NCBI GenBank assembly: GCA_008828725.1
Contig: MEHQ01002596.1
Location: 1,078,601 to 1,142,600, forward strand
Length of the DNA: 64,000 nt
Origin: Saccharina japonica
Lineage: Eukaryota > Sar > Phaeophyceae > Laminariales > Laminariaceae
Reading direction: 5' to 3'
Shown here: positions 22,599 through 35,077 of the stretch, piece after piece
Layout of the letters: every line of letters starts with the position of its first letter
Position numbering within the stretch: position 1 is the first letter of the stretch
Notes under the pieces: generated by a model
What the model was told of the DNA's origin: nothing
The model's input: only the letters and a program-made list of their open reading frames with translations
Database searches by the model: none
Program-made: the position numbers and the translations under genes

Positions 22599-25500
22599 AT
22601 GGCTGCCGCTATTTTGACGCGGAGACGCGGCCCAGTGGCAGCAACGTTCATCGGGGCTCGCTCGCCGGCAGCAGCGACTCCTGCTGTCTGTGTCGGTAAC
22701 TCTTGGAGAGAAAGGATGAGACCGTTGTCGACTGCGGGCGTGGGAGCAGGTGAGAGACGCACACCAACCGCTTCGGTACAGCAGTCTTGGGTAGCTGAGC
22801 GTTATTCCGCTATGGCCTTGCGTTGTACTTGAACCTCTGGGGGGACGAAGAGGTATACACCGTCACTTCGATGCGACAACACAGGAACAATGCGTTTGGT
22901 ACTGGTCGACTCTGGTACTCGTGTGCTCAAAGATGCCATATGCGGGGAGACCAGAGTGCTTACGTATTCGCTTACTCGTAGCTACGTAGGGCCCGTCAAC
23001 AACGTCAAGACCTCAAGACCTCCTTTGACCTTGTTACTTGATATTAATAGTTATCGCACTACTTTTGCGGTCAGTCAAGGGGTCAAGCCGCGGTCTCCTT
23101 CGTACGTCTCATCCTTTTGCTCCTTCGCACGATCGGTTTCTGTCGAGAATCTCCGACAGCTTGTGCTTTCGAGTACATCTATGCTGTACAGCAGTATGGT
23201 ACCAGTAGCTCAGTACGAATACAGAACGCGACAACAGTTAAGAATCTCTTATTTTTGGCCAGACTGGAATTCTTATGTAAGACTGGGTTGTGTTACACAC
23301 TGTTTTCAGTACAAAAAGGTCACATTCTTATTTTTTCCCAAAATTTTCAGCCTCAAATTCTTGATGGTCAGATTCTTAACATCTGTCGCGTAGTACGTAT
23401 CGACGTGGCGTTAGGTGGTCGAAAGCACGGTGTAATTTGTGTACAGCCACAAGGTACAAGGTACAGCAGCAGTACCTCGCCGGCGGCCTGGGCGGCCGCC
23501 GGTCGCCGCGTCAAGTGATGCCCACAGACAGCAGTGTTAGCAGCGTATCTGAGAAGCGAAAGTCAGACTTATAATGCCAAGAGTTGAGAGGGTTCTACGA
23601 CACACAGCACGCTACCCCATACGTACGTACGAACCGAGAATGAGAGTGACTGATGTCTTGATTCTAGTGTGACACGACCTTCGGTCAAATATCCGAAACA
23701 CAATTTTTTACACCTGTGTACGACGGTGTACATCACCCTATACGTTGTATACCACACCCCCGGAGTATACCAATTGGGTGATAAAAATATATTTTCAATC
23801 CCAAAAACAACCACCCGATTTATCACCGGGGTACGTTGTATACCACCCCCCCTGCGGTATCATGCCTTAAATTTGGTATGACACCCCCAAGATACCACCC
23901 TGGGTGATACCGTGACGTTCGTAAGCACGCAGTACCCCCAGGTGTGCGAGTGTACCACAGGATACTATTTGCCACGTATACTGGTGCACCGGTACAGTAC
24001 AGTAAACCTACTGTAGTGTAAGAAACAGGAAATCCGGTCCAGGCTGAATTTCTCATTTGCGAATGGGTGCGCTCTACACTAACTTTAGAGTAAAGCCGAC
24101 TCCCGAGTTTCTCATGTTCCTGGAAATCTCAAGCTCATTGTTCTTGGTGGTCGTTTTCTTATTAGAGGTCCTGTGCTGTACCTTGTATACACGTGGATTT
24201 TTCGCATGGGGGCACATTCTTCGTTGCTCTCAAATCCCTTTTAGAGATCGAGGCAAGAAGTGACCATCGCTTGGGAACCGGAGAGGCAAAGCATACGTAT
24301 AATACTGTAAGGAACGCTAGGTATAAGAGGACAGGGTATCCCTAGCCAGGTCAGCCTATGGAACGGGTACTCGTTGGTACTCACGTGTGTTGTTTGCGTA
24401 GAGATAGAAGAAGAGCAGGTTTATTCCGTTTTCGCGTGATGAACGACTGAGAAGGCAGGTGAGATGGCTAAAAGCCATCGGGAACCATCCCTGGTTCCCA
24501 CCTAAGATACCGCCTTCAAAGTACTACCAATACGATTATTATACCTGATACCAGGTATTTACCAAACGTTTCCACATCATGCCAGCAGTACCATAACACT
24601 AGTCCACCCTGATGAGCCGTATATGCAGAAATATGAGAAATTCGTGGAAGCCCCGATTCCACGAACTAAAACATGAGTCGAAGATGCGGCTCCTCAAAAC
24701 CCACTCCCACACCTCTGAACGGCAAGGCTACGAAGCCGAGTAAGGAACGTCAAAAAAGAAGAAACGTTGGAACCGAAAAAACTTCCTCCGTTTTAGACTA
24801 GTCCTGCCGACGACGCCAAATGTAAGGAACGCTAGGTATAAGAGGACAGGGTATCCCTAGCCAGGTCAGCCTATGGAACGGGTACTCGTTGGTACTCACG
24901 TGTGTTGTTTGCGTAGAGATGGAAGAAGAGCAGGTTTATTCCGTTTTCGCGTGATGAACGACTGAGAAGGCAGGTGAGATGGCTAAAAGGCATCGGGAAC
25001 CATCCCTGGTTCCCACCTAAGATACCGCCTTCCAAGTACTACCAAAACGATTATTATACCTGATACCAGGTATTTACCAAACGTTTCCACATCATGCCAG
25101 CAGTACCATAACAATACCAAATGCGGGAAAAGTCCTGCCTGGCTGTTTCATACCAAAGCAACTTTATGTCCGGGAATGTAATGAGCGGCTGGGGTTTAGA
25201 ATGCATACCCAAACGATCCTTATATTTCCGGACGAATTCCCAAACGGTCTTTGCATTTCCGGACATAGTGGTACCGGTTTCGCCCCGAACTTCCCGTATG
25301 GTCGCCTGGTGGTATGGTATCCCCGTTTCCCCTCTATGGTTGAGGAGACGTTACTATATAGGTACTCCTCTGAGAAGAGGAATTATTGAAGAGGAATACT
25401 TGCCCTACTGCTCAGAAGCGTCTGGAGCGGCAATAAACTATTAAGAATACGGTATGATATATGTAAGTGTTCTCGATGTTCCTTTAGGCGCCTTCGGTAC

Positions 25501-28500
25501 TCAGAGACAGCCACCAAGCGAATGGAATTTTTGGTATTGTCGACCGCCTATATACGAGTAGCGTGAGCGCACAGCAGCGCTACGGCAGGAGGGTCATACT
25601 GCGCCCGTTGTCGTACCAGCTCCTATAATTGTAGTTCGGGTGCCAAGGTGATAATTCCCGAACCAATAAAAACAGTGGCCTATGCTGTTCATGTTAATCC
25701 TTTTTGTTTTGGTCGCCGCTACTTCCCCCTCACGTCCCCAGAAGGGTTGACCACGGTGGCGTCTGTGTGCCTCGCACAGACAGCAAGCATATATGCGTGC
25801 CCACGATAGCTTGCTTCAGAAAATGCGCCGCTTTAGAAAATGCGCCGATCTGATGGTTTATCGCCCTCAACTCCTCCCTTCAACCTTTGCAGAAGCGCGG
25901 CATGCGCCCCGAGCAGACCGAGCGGGGGTCATCGCTCCCCCGCAACCATGTTGTTTTTTTCTCGCTCGCTATTACGAGGGACCACAATAAACAGGACCGA
26001 ATATTGTCAGTAAAAATTGGTAAATGTATAGGTTTTTATGTTTACCGTAGGTCCTATTTACTACGGTCCCACGTAAGAGTAAAGGTCTTTCGCATTCGGC
26101 GCGGGTTACGTCACGCATCTTCCACCGTCCACGACCCGCGGACACAGTCTCTCACAGAAATTTATTCACGGTTTCCCCCTCCACACTCACACACTTGATC
26201 ATGCTTGAGCTCTAGAAGGCGCAGAGTCAGCAGGTCTATTACTGCACGAGGTAAGCGATGCGGTTTAGCGGTGGATATATATTGTACGGAAGTTCCGATA
26301 CAACAAAGTATCGAAATACCGAACTTTCGATATATATATATATCGTTTTGAAGGCGTGATGCCCTCCATCCTCTGGCATCTTCATATTTGCTACCGCTCT
26401 GACCGGCAATATAGTCACCTTTTTGGCTATGATGTGAATATCAAGCGGGCATTATATTTCCGTCCACGTGGTTGGTATGCTAATACCGAACGAAAACGTT
26501 TCGACGTACGCATCGCATTTACCACTGAAATAGCAACGAATTTCGAGTGTGTTTTTTGTTTATCTGTATCGCATCGAACTCGATTCTCGGTCGATATCCG
26601 ATGTCCATCACTCATGTGGTTGCTCATGATCCCCTTGCCTCGCGGCGGCAGGAACGAATCTCGCTACAGCCCCTCCGGAAGCAAACAAACCGCGACAAGG
26701 CCACGGCCCCTTCGACACGTTCCGGTTCGTCGAAGAACTCGAAAATGCAGGGGTTCCTCGAGGCCAGGCGGTCATCATCATGGAGCAGACTCTGCTGGCT
26801 ATAAGCGAAGCCAATACTCGTCAGACCTCTCTGGTGAGGCCTTGTTTCGGGGAGAGGGGAGGGGGGGGGGTTCTCATTTGTCGCTTGTCTTTCTGCAGTC
26901 GTTTGACCATTCGCCACACATCCCTTTCGAGATGGAGCACCGCTCCTACTCCTAATTAGGCCAACTCCAGTATTTGAGCGCTCATTATTTGTTTTCCATA
27001 TATTGCACAAACACTTTTTACGGGAGGCATCGCAAGCTTCGTACCGGACGAAAACTTGATGGGACCTTTTTCTCCAAGGTGTCGCTGCTAAGCTCGCATC
27101 GTCTAGAACGAGATAGGAGCGAGGCCATTATGGCCGGCTTGGGCCTCACAAGCAGTGGTACTATTGTATTGATCGGGGTAGTTTTGCATGACAAGATCGA
27201 AACCACGGCCGTTGTTGCGTTGAATGCGCTCGACAAACAAGCGTTCGGGTATTCAATCGAAAACGGTGTCCTTGGCTGGCTGTAGGAGGGGGGCGAACAC
27301 CCGCGTAAACCGCCATGTGTTTATACAGGATTTGGCGCCAGTTCAAACAAATCCCGGACGTCATGAAGCCAGCGCCATATTATCGATCCGGTTCGATTCG
27401 ACACGGTGAAGCCCCCCAAGAGACGCAATTCATGAACCCGTCGCCGTGAATATGGCGTCAGGAGTCCTGTGGGTAACGTGACCCGACGGATGCACGCCCG
27501 GCAACCTCACGGCTGGAGGTTATTTCAAGATGTGCATGCATTAACGCCGCCCATAAGCTACTGGCGCGCGCGATCAAATCGGCAAGGACTCCGCTCCAGA
27601 GCGGAGCACCCGAGATCCAACGTCGCCCGCCGGCTGAAGACGCCCACTGCGTGCCGCAGCAGGCGCTTAGTGTTTCAGTCCGCTCCATTAACACAGAGCA
27701 CCCGAGGTCCAACGTCGTCCACCGACCGAGCACGCGCACCCCGTGGTTCAGCAGGCGTTTCGTGTCCCAGACAAAGGTCGGCTTCTTTTCTACTTGGAGC
27801 TATGAGTGGGACCATTTTTGCAGTAGTGAAACTGAGTTAAACCCTTCCATTTGGCCATCCTTAGCTTTGTGACCACGGTCTAAAGTTCAGGGAAATGGTA
27901 TAATGTGAGAACGCCATCGTCATCATCATCATCACCTTCAGAACAAGACAAGGGTGTGTACTGCTGAACCTATGTTTTCGCCGGACACTTGTCTTCCTGC
28001 GTGGAGTTTTGGTCGAGCTGCCAGCCTCTCTGGTTGCACTTGCTGCCGAGCACAGGCGGCGTAACCCGGCCGCAAAGGATCCCACCGCCGTCACATACAG
28101 ACAGATAGAGCAGCACCAGCCGACCTAAACCCTGCTGCACCTGTGTAAGGCTCGGCTTAGGTGGCTATTCGCGCCGTCTTACCCGAACTCAAAGGTTCAC
28201 GCTGCTGCGCAACAAGCGAAAGCCCAGCGCAAATAGGGGCACGAGTCGGGCGTAAGCAGCAACAAGTCCGCTGCTACCGTTCCCTCGCAATATAGTGAGC
28301 AAACGCTCAGCGCGTTCTGCGGCAAGACTTGAGTATAAACGGCAACGGGCCCTCTGCTACCGTTCCACCCAAAACATATTCGTCTTCCCCGCACCATTTC
28401 CTCAAGCCAAAACGAAGCCAACGCCGACGATGCAACCAGCGAAAAAAAAAACGAAATCACCCCTGCCCCCCTGCTACGTTTTCGTGCTGAGCCAATTCTT

Positions 28501-30761
28501 TTTTTGTCCTGTCTTTTCGCCTCATATGATCTTCTACAACTCATCTATTTAGTCGGGACAGGACATTGTGCTTTCGGGGGGAAAACGATCACATTATTTT
28601 CGCTCACGCCCCTGCTGGGCTAGGTCGAGACCATTCCAAGGCTTGAGCTGCGATTTTGAGTATCTTTTATAGACCCCTGTGCGTGTTTTTTTCACTGCCT
28701 TTCAGGTGGCAACAAAGGAGGATCTTCTCAATCTCCAGTCTGGGATCAGCGAGAAAGTGTTTTCTGCCACGCTCCGCTACGGTGAGTTTTGGCAGGCGAG
28801 GCGTGTTTCTGCAGGGGAATTATACTCGGATCCCAGCCTTGTTCGTGAAACGAAGCATATATGTAAGACCCCCCCCCGCGGTACGATCCAATTTAGTTTA
28901 TTGCTCAACATCTACAAGTCGTGTGACAAGCAGCAGTCGTGCAAGCCCGAGCGAATATTAGACTGGACACCATGTTACCACTGCACGGCGCGTATCAGGC
29001 GTAGTGGAGGCCACTCTCGTGCCGATGGTATCAACGATATGGCCTAAGGACTCCTCGGGTATAATCGTTTTCGGTCGGGTGCGAAACAGCACATCCATGA
29101 CCCTGTGGCACACCTGGGAGAAACCTCTCCAATTCCATCGCGCCTATAAACGCCTACGCAAGCACGAGACCATTGTATCTCCTAAAGTCATTCCGTGCGC
29201 GTTTCTGCCCTAGGGATCGAAGCCAAGGCCAGATGAAGCTTTTAAGACGGGCAACAGGGCGAGTGGCAACCAGGGGGGTGCGCGCTTGTTCCTTGCATAG
29301 AAGCAGGAAGGTTTATCCCCCACCCCGAGTTAGGTTTGTCATTCCCCCCTTACCCAAAATGCCATCCCTTGAGCGGAAACCCTACATGGATCCAGTTACA
29401 CCGCCGTAACAGCAGGATTATAAAACAGGCCAGAACATATATATCAAAACCCGTAGTTCGCGCGACCGAAGCATCCCACGCAGCTTGCAAAGATGAGTTT
29501 CGACGAAATCCTCGATCTCACAGCTGTCGTTTTTTTTCTTTTTTTTTCAATATACATATAATAAATCAGTAGCATACACACTCAGCTGTACGCAACCGAT
29601 GCCTTTTGGCGGCGCCCTTGCGCGGCAGACCTCGCCCAGCGACATCTGAAGGAGCTGATGCAGAAGGATCTCATGCAGGCCAAGGCCGACGTTCGCCAGG
29701 AGGAGAAGTTCGACTACGCCAAGCTTCACGACGAGATCACGGAGCTCGAGAAGCGGGTGAGGGTGAAATGAAATACCACCCCAAGGGAGGCGTTCCCTCT
29801 CGACGCGTGCTACGATAGAGGGGTATATAGCACTTTGTTTTTGCCTTTTGGGGCAAATGTTTCTGACTGATAGGGTTTCTAAACCAACAAAACTACCGAG
29901 AAAAAAAAAAACGTTTTGTTTTTGACCAAAAACAACCTCGAAAACAAATCGATACAGACCTAGGCCATGGGATTGCTCATTGTTAGGTCAAGCGTACGAG
30001 TACACTTTTAGTTTTTAACTTTTTCTTAAAACTCTTTTTTGTTTTTATTTGTTTGCGTGATGCACAGAGCTCCGTAAGTGAGAAGCCTCAGAAAATTATG
30101 TAACATGGTGCACGCCTACCTTAAGGTACCATGCGTCTTTCACGAACACTCGTGTTTCGTTCCGCGGCGATGAAATCACTATGAACTCCTTTCTGCCCCC
30201 TCCGGGGTGGGCGAAACTGTGCATCCCCTCTTTTTGAGCAAGGAGAGCGGCCCGGGAGAGCGCACGTTGGGACCTGTCGCCGTGCCCCGGGAGCCATCTT
30301 GCAAGTGCAGGTTCTAATTGGCAAGTTTTTAATGTTTTAACTATTCAGGTATCTGGGCTGCTTAACAGACGGCGCGATATTTCTTGGGTTTCCAGTGCTG
30401 CAACCCATGCAATCAATTTCGTGATCTATCACGCATGCATGGACGCGAAAGCAACGAGCCACTATAATATCTCGCCTTTTTCACGCGCGCGCCACTCTTA
30501 TCTCTTTATGTATGTCTATCTCTCTCTCGCACCACTTTGTCGTATCTCTATTCGCTTACCTGCATCGATTCACGATGATGGCGTATTATTTTCTTGTTGG
30601 TCCATCAGGTGTTCCAGCGGCGAGAAACCGACGAGGTTCGATTCACGCAGGTCCACACAGAGATCGCCGCGCTCGAGAGACGAGTGATCCTGCAGTACGG
30701 CATCGGCTTCTTCGGTAGCGTCCTCGCGCTCGGCCTGGCCGTGGCCCGTATCGCCTTGTAG
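22599..30761 (+). CDS. DUF1640 / MCUR1-CCDC90-like mitochondrial inner-membrane protein, complete
   Basis: Five exons, 22599-22749, 26652-26833, 28706-28781, 29629-29756 and 30609-30761, give exactly 230 codons. All introns are GT-AG and all phases agree. Residues 1-48 form a mitochondrial presequence (MAAAILTRRRG, RERMRPLSTA). FDTFRFVEELENAGVPR at about 71-87, followed by GQAVIIMEQTL, is the signature opening of DUF1640. A coiled coil runs from about 110 to 200 (KEDLLNLQSGISEKV, LMQKDLMQAKADVRQEE). One C-terminal membrane helix (YGIGFFGSVLALGLAVARIA) ends the protein. The length (229 aa) and architecture match CCDC90B/MCUR1 and yeast FMP32, linked in animals to the calcium uniporter and in yeast to cytochrome oxidase assembly. 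Which role applies here is not known. Intron 1 (3.9 kb) houses an LTR element and MITEs. Confidence 0.9.
24000..24187. mobile_element. MITE-like repeat with AAGAAACAGGAAATC, copy in DUF1640 intron 1
   Basis: Shares AAGAAACAGGAAATCCGGT, CAGGCTGAATTTCTCAT and the right part TTTCTTATTAGAGG with 35526-35712. The ends are inverted GTACAG-containing words. A more diverged relative spans about 23195-23400. Confidence 0.55.
24306..25113 (+). mobile_element. Small non-coding LTR element (TRIM/retrozyme-like), looks whole
   Basis: Two nearly identical 293-bp direct repeats, 24306-24598 and 24821-25113, begin TG and end CA and enclose only 222 bp. The 4-bp sequence ATAC flanks the element on both sides (24302-24305, 25114-25117), as expected of a target-site duplication. 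There is no coding capacity, so it belongs with terminal-repeat retrotransposons in miniature, mobilised by other elements. The near-identity of the LTRs argues for a recent insertion. Just inside the left LTR lie CTGATGAG and GAGAAA followed by a perfect 9-bp hairpin (TTCGTGGAA with its complement), a layout recalling the hammerhead ribozymes of plant retrozymes. It sits in intron 1 of the DUF1640 gene; strand is assigned by that motif only. Confidence 0.85.
25970..26077. mobile_element. MITE with ATTACGGGGG-type ends, copy 2
   Basis: Left ATTACGAGGGACCACAATAA and right (inverted) TTACGTGGGACCGTAGTAA, both followed by AACAGGACC/AATAGGACC. Same design as 11723 and 52277. Confidence 0.75.
26856..27010 (-). 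repeat. PGC-2 repeat copy, long
   Basis: After a G-run, TCTCATTTGTCGCTTGTC, TTCGAGATGGAGCACCG and TCCTACTCCTAATTAGGCC continue to TTTTCCATATATTGCACAAA. The extended part matches the copy at 41470. Confidence 0.7.
27600..27790. repeat. Diverged tandem duplication, period about 92 bp
   Basis: GAGCACCCGAGATCCAACGT near 27605 and GAGCACCCGAGGTCCAACGT near 27697 start two similar units that end in CAGCAGGCG and TTTCGTGT-like words. They lie in intron 2 of the DUF1640 gene. Confidence 0.6.
29806..30095. repeat. Diverged copy of the GTGCTACGATAGAGG repeat
   Basis: CGCGTGCTACGATAGAGGGG is followed by CTAGGCCATGGGATTGCTCA and ends CACAGAGCTCCGTAAGTGAG, in the same order as at 17455. It lies in the last intron of the DUF1640 gene. 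Confidence 0.55.
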
Positions 30762-32019
30762 AGGAGTCATGGCCGGCTATTCACGGGTGTTGTTGTTACG
30801 CGTACAGGTAGTCGATGTGAGTAGGACATTGGAACGCGCTTACGGAACCAAGGCTACTCACGGATGTTTTGTCACTCGTACAGGTAGTTAATTAGTGAGT
30901 AGGATGTTGGAACACGATTACGGGACCAGTGACAGCAAAGTTAGTTTTTTGCCTACAGTACGTGAGTTAAGAAACTGTAGCTCGACGTTTGCACGAACCT
31001 TGCGAAAAACATTTTTGTCTTTAACTAAACATTGTGTAGGACACACCCTGTCTCACATACGGTTTAATAAATCGAGCCTGGCCGAAAATAGCTTTTCTTA
31101 AGTGGGCAACACCGAGTGTTAGGGTAGGCGACGGGTGTCCGATCTTCCCGCCTGGCCGTCATATATATATACGCACCAGGCAGCTGTGGTTTTGCAAAGT
31201 CTGTTGGTGCCGGAGTAGCCTTGCGTAGGCGAAGGCGAGCGTCTGGACGCATACAGCGTTTTCAAGAAAACCGGTGGAGATGCGTCGGGTCGCGTATATT
31301 TCGTGTACATTTTGGGCCCATATGTAAGAGAACAGGAAACCAGATGTTTATCTCGGCCCTATGTAGGCCACGTCTCCTCCACGATCGGATTACCGGAGGG
31401 AGGAAAGGTGGTAACGCGGTCGGCTGTACTTTGGCTGGGGTGGTGGTACCGAGCAGGCGTTCGACTCATCCAGTTTCTACGGCGATGTCGATCTGCTATT
31501 GGTTGTTGGAATTGTAATAAGTAGCAATGCAGCATGAGGCGCGTGTCGTTTCTCTAGCTGGGGTAAGTAGGTAACACAAAATGTGACCCGGCATTTTATG
31601 GGCCAAGATTGAGGCGGCAAGCGCAAGAATAATCTGTTTGTAGTGCCGAGGCTTGTTTATTTTCTGTTTCACTCCACCAAATATAATATCGATAAAAGGG
31701 AGCTCCGGCGCCCGATTGGGTCATATTTCCGTCGCCGTGGGCAATCCAATGCCGTCGAGGTCAACGTCAAGCAACGGTTTGCAGGAAAATTGTCCATTAC
31801 GGTCTAAAAAGAATCTCAGCTCTCGGCAACAAGAGGCTAAACACGGTAAGAGTCCATATGGGGCAATTGCTCGCTACGGCAGTTATTTTACGATCAAGCG
31901 CAACATTACCCCCCTCAGTTGTCGCTTTAGGCTCCTTGTTTTTGGACGTCGCTGGTTTGCCACACAATAACATTAAAACGCTTGCGCCCCGGTCGGGTCC
32001 ATCAGTAGAATCACCCCCC

Positions 32020-32095
32020 CCCCCCCCCCCCCCCAATGATGGTCATACGACTACGGCCATGCATGAACATGAAGTACACCCCCCCCCCCCCCCCT
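32020..32095 (+). repeat. PGC-1 repeat, inverted, between two C-runs
   Basis: A C-run of about 20 at 32015 is followed by CATACGACTACGGCCATGC, GAAGTACA and a second C-run of about 16. The family is seen here in its C-tailed orientation. Confidence 0.75.
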
Positions 32096-32484
32096 CCCGA
32101 TGTTCACGCCTGCCATGTTCTCGCTGCCGTGAGACATACAGTTCGGCCAGAGCATCTACTTGGTGCGTGACGATCAAATATTTACTCGTAAAACAGCTTA
32201 TATATCGTATCGCCGGCAAGCACTTCAGCTAAATCGAAGCAAGCTTCGGCGATACAACCGTCCCGGTACCGGCTTGACTCGTGTGTCTGCACTGCACATC
32301 CCTCGGTGGGCTAATTTACCATGGGGAATAATGACTTCGGTGTGAGACAGCAGCCTGGCGCCGACTCAGCCTCTAAGGCTCGCGAGCGGCTCCAACCCTC
32401 GCGCTCATAACCGAAACGGCCACCACCACTACGACGATAACCACGGAGTTCAACGGAGGATTTCTTACCCCCCCCTCCATCTTG

Positions 32485-32550
32485 AAAAGGATGCGTGATC
32501 AATGGTCAAATGACTAAGGCAAGCAAGAATTGAGTACGCCCCCCCCCCTC
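32485..32550 (+). repeat. PGC-2 repeat, inverted, ending in a C-run
   Basis: GATGCGTGATCAATGGTCAA, then AATGACTAAGGCAAGC and GAGTACGCCCCCCCCC. This shows the common terminus GTACRCC plus poly-C. Confidence 0.75.
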
Positions 32551-32838
32551 GACGCGCCGCGCTGCGCGTATCCCGTCGTATCGAACAGCCGGCCGCCGGG
32601 AACGGTTCAAGCAAGCAAGCGTAAGCACAGAGCCGCGCTCTCCATGCGCGCTCATGACGACCAGCGCGCATCGATGCCCCGACGTCCGCTGATGAAACAC
32701 TCGCTGCCCGCACGCCATCGTGTAACGCCATCGCCTAACGCCAATGCGCGATACCAACGAGTCAAGCGGGCGCGTCACACAGTTTCGTCACGTAAGTCAC
32801 GCGCCACGCAGAACATTGCGTCAATCAGCAGTCCCGCA

Positions 32839-34990
32839 TTACGCGGGAGCTTTGCTGAACTCGCTCTTGGACACCTCGACCTGGTCCCCGTGCAGCTCGT
32901 ACACGTACGTCACGCACTTCGCGCCCTGCACCGCCAGCAGAATAAAGCTCGGCACCGTCTCCCCCTCGAGCGCCGAGTACGCCCCGGTGATCGACCCCGG
33001 GTTGATGAACCACCGCCCGCCGAACTCGTTGACCTGATTCCGATGCGTGTGCCCCGACACGAGGATGTCTGCGCCCAGTTGCCTCTGCGCCATCGCAAGC
33101 GCGTTCGGGTCCCCCCAGGGAACGATTTGGTGCCCGTGCATGAGCCCCACCCGGAACTGTCCTATCTGCACCACCTTCGTTTCTGGGAAAGTGGTGGACT
33201 CTTCGAAATCCCCGCGTACTACGTGGACGTTCGGTGCCAATCTACCGGTGGGGGGAAGGGGGGGAGAGGAAGGGTCAGGGCGTGCGCGGGAAACAGGGTC
33301 GCGGGTGGGGGGTGAGAGCGTGAACTTAATGCCATGCATGGCCGTAGTCGTATGGCCATAGTCCCTTGCATCCCTACAATGCCGGGACGGAGCACATCGG
33401 GTAATCACCGACCAGGCAGACATCGTTTGCTTGCGCAAAGCGCGAAGCACCGTGAGATGGGGGTGGGGGGGTTGAGTAGTTAGATTGGTAAGATCAACGT
33501 TGCTTAGCAAGCTCCAGACCGAAAAAATAAACTGACGGACCACGAAGCAACTAACGCGCGATGTAAGGCGTGCGGAGACGGCAGTTCTCAAACAACACCG
33601 GCCAGGGAGATTCATTGAGCCCTTGCGACCCGTACCGTCGAATCTCTCTCAGGGTCTGGAAAATAACAACGTGGCCATAATGGAGAAGTGAATGAGTACA
33701 CCTCGCCTCGTTACGGAGCCAGGTGATCAGAGGACAAGCGTGCGGCAGGCCCTGCGGCCTTGAAGCGCACCGAGGGACCTGCGGCCTTAAAAGGTTATTG
33801 GAATGCTTGTTCCTGCAAACCCCAACATGTTCGGACGTACCAGGTAGTATACAGCAGTGTTGTTTTTGGTGGGTTTGCGCGTCCCCGTCCCACGCCTACG
33901 GCCATGCATGACATGAGTACCCCCATCCAACGGCCCAGAGTACCCCTTGCTGTTGCCGTGGAAGTTGACCGAGTCAGACAGTACAATTCCTGCTCGTTTT
34001 CTTCTGAGGCTCAAGGCATGCCTAAATAATACCCCCGTACAGCCGTACGAATAACGCCGTGCGGATAGCTTACCATTTCTCTCTACGTATGTACCAACGG
34101 TTCGAACGACGAGCCAAGCAATCGGAGCAAGGCCATGTAGATAGGTTTCTATTTCTCCATGTACCGTGAGTTCCAACGATGAGCGGAGAGTGGCGAAGCG
34201 TGCCAAGATGAGCAACACTTACAGCGGTAAGCCTAGCTACAATATTATGGTTGTACTGGTACGTGGCAAGCATGCCAGCACCACGTACCCCAACTCTCCC
34301 CGCAAAACATAAAAGGGCCGAGGCTCACAGTGTTAGTGCACAAGTGGTGGTAGTAGGAGTAGTAGTAGTCGTTACTACTGCCACCACCACCACCACTACT
34401 ACTACTGTTACTGCTACTACTGCTGCTGCTGCTGCTACTTTTACTACTACTACTGCTACCACTAAAACTACTACTGCTACTACTACCACTACTGCTACTA
34501 CTGTTACTACTGCTGCTACTACTACTCTACTGTTACTATTGCTGTTACCACTACTGCTACTACTACTACTACTACTACTACTACTGCTACTGCTGCTGCT
34601 GCTACTACTACTACTACTACTACTGCTACTGCTGCTGCTACTACTACTGCATTAAAATACTACTGCTACTATTCCCCACATGCATGTGATAGCTCGAGCC
34701 ACCCTCCAACTTCCCGCGAGCACAGGCCTGAACTCCTGTGCTACAACAGTTCAACTTCAATGCCCGCTCCTGCAGAAAACTGATAAAAACAACCACCATT
34801 TCAATGCAGGACCGACTCACGTTCGCAGGTCGTTGTACTGGTCTTTCCCGACCAGGTTCCCCGTGCACAAGACGTGCTGCATCTTGTTCGGCACCAGCAT
34901 CTTCTTAAACTTCTCCGGGATCGCCGCCTCTCGGTGCGGGATGTGCATGTCCCCGAGGACAAGCACAAGCTCCCCGAAATCCCCCGCCAT
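32839..34990 (-). CDS. VPS29: VPS29, retromer subunit, complete in two exons
   Basis: Exon 1 is 34990-34821 (ATG, donor GTGAGT) and exon 2 is 33241-32839 (acceptor CCGGTAG, TAA). They join in phase to give 190 residues against 182 in human VPS29. The calcineurin-like metallophosphatase motifs are all in place: [33 protein letters not shown] and SGHTH, ending in [15 protein letters not shown] and [16 protein letters not shown]29 has a phosphoesterase fold without evident protein phosphatase activity and binds VPS35 in the retromer coat that recycles cargo from endosomes. The 1.58-kb intron contains a 300-bp trinucleotide tract and PGC-1 copies. The region just upstream carries CCCTAACCCTAA near 35080, which could act as a telo-box; that is inference. 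Confidence 0.95.
33315..33475 (-). repeat. PGC-1 repeat copy in VPS29 intron
   Basis: ATGCATGGCCGTAGTCGTAT, CATCCCTACAATGCCGGGAC, GGAGCACATCGGGT and GACCAGGCAGACATCG, ending AAGCGCGAAGCACCGTGAGA. A fuller copy of the family; a fragment lies at 33890-33930 in the opposite orientation. Confidence 0.8.
34363..34661. repeat. ACT/GCT trinucleotide tract, about 300 bp
   Basis: Nearly pure mixture of ACT, GCT and ACC triplets, in the intron of VPS29. A poly-Leu/Thr ORF on the plus strand is an artefact of it. Confidence 0.95.
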
Positions 34991-35077
34991 TTTACCTTGC
35001 GCCTAGCGCCCGCCCTGGTACCGCACGGCGACACGGCGACAAGGAGAGGGGGTGTATCAACGCACATCGGGGGCCCT

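Larger units (their letters stand above)
30762..32838. other. Intergenic region between convergent genes
   Basis: The region lies between the stop of the DUF1640 gene and the stop of VPS29. It holds PGC-1 and PGC-2 copies at 32020-32095 and 32485-32550 and otherwise only short ORFs without family resemblance. Confidence 0.5.

Noticed and set aside
22457-22762. 101-codon minus-strand ORF
   Set aside because: It is antisense to the presequence exon of the DUF1640 gene, whose phase fits four other exons.
32530-33315. 261-codon plus-strand ORF
   Set aside because: Shadow of VPS29 exon 2 on the other strand.
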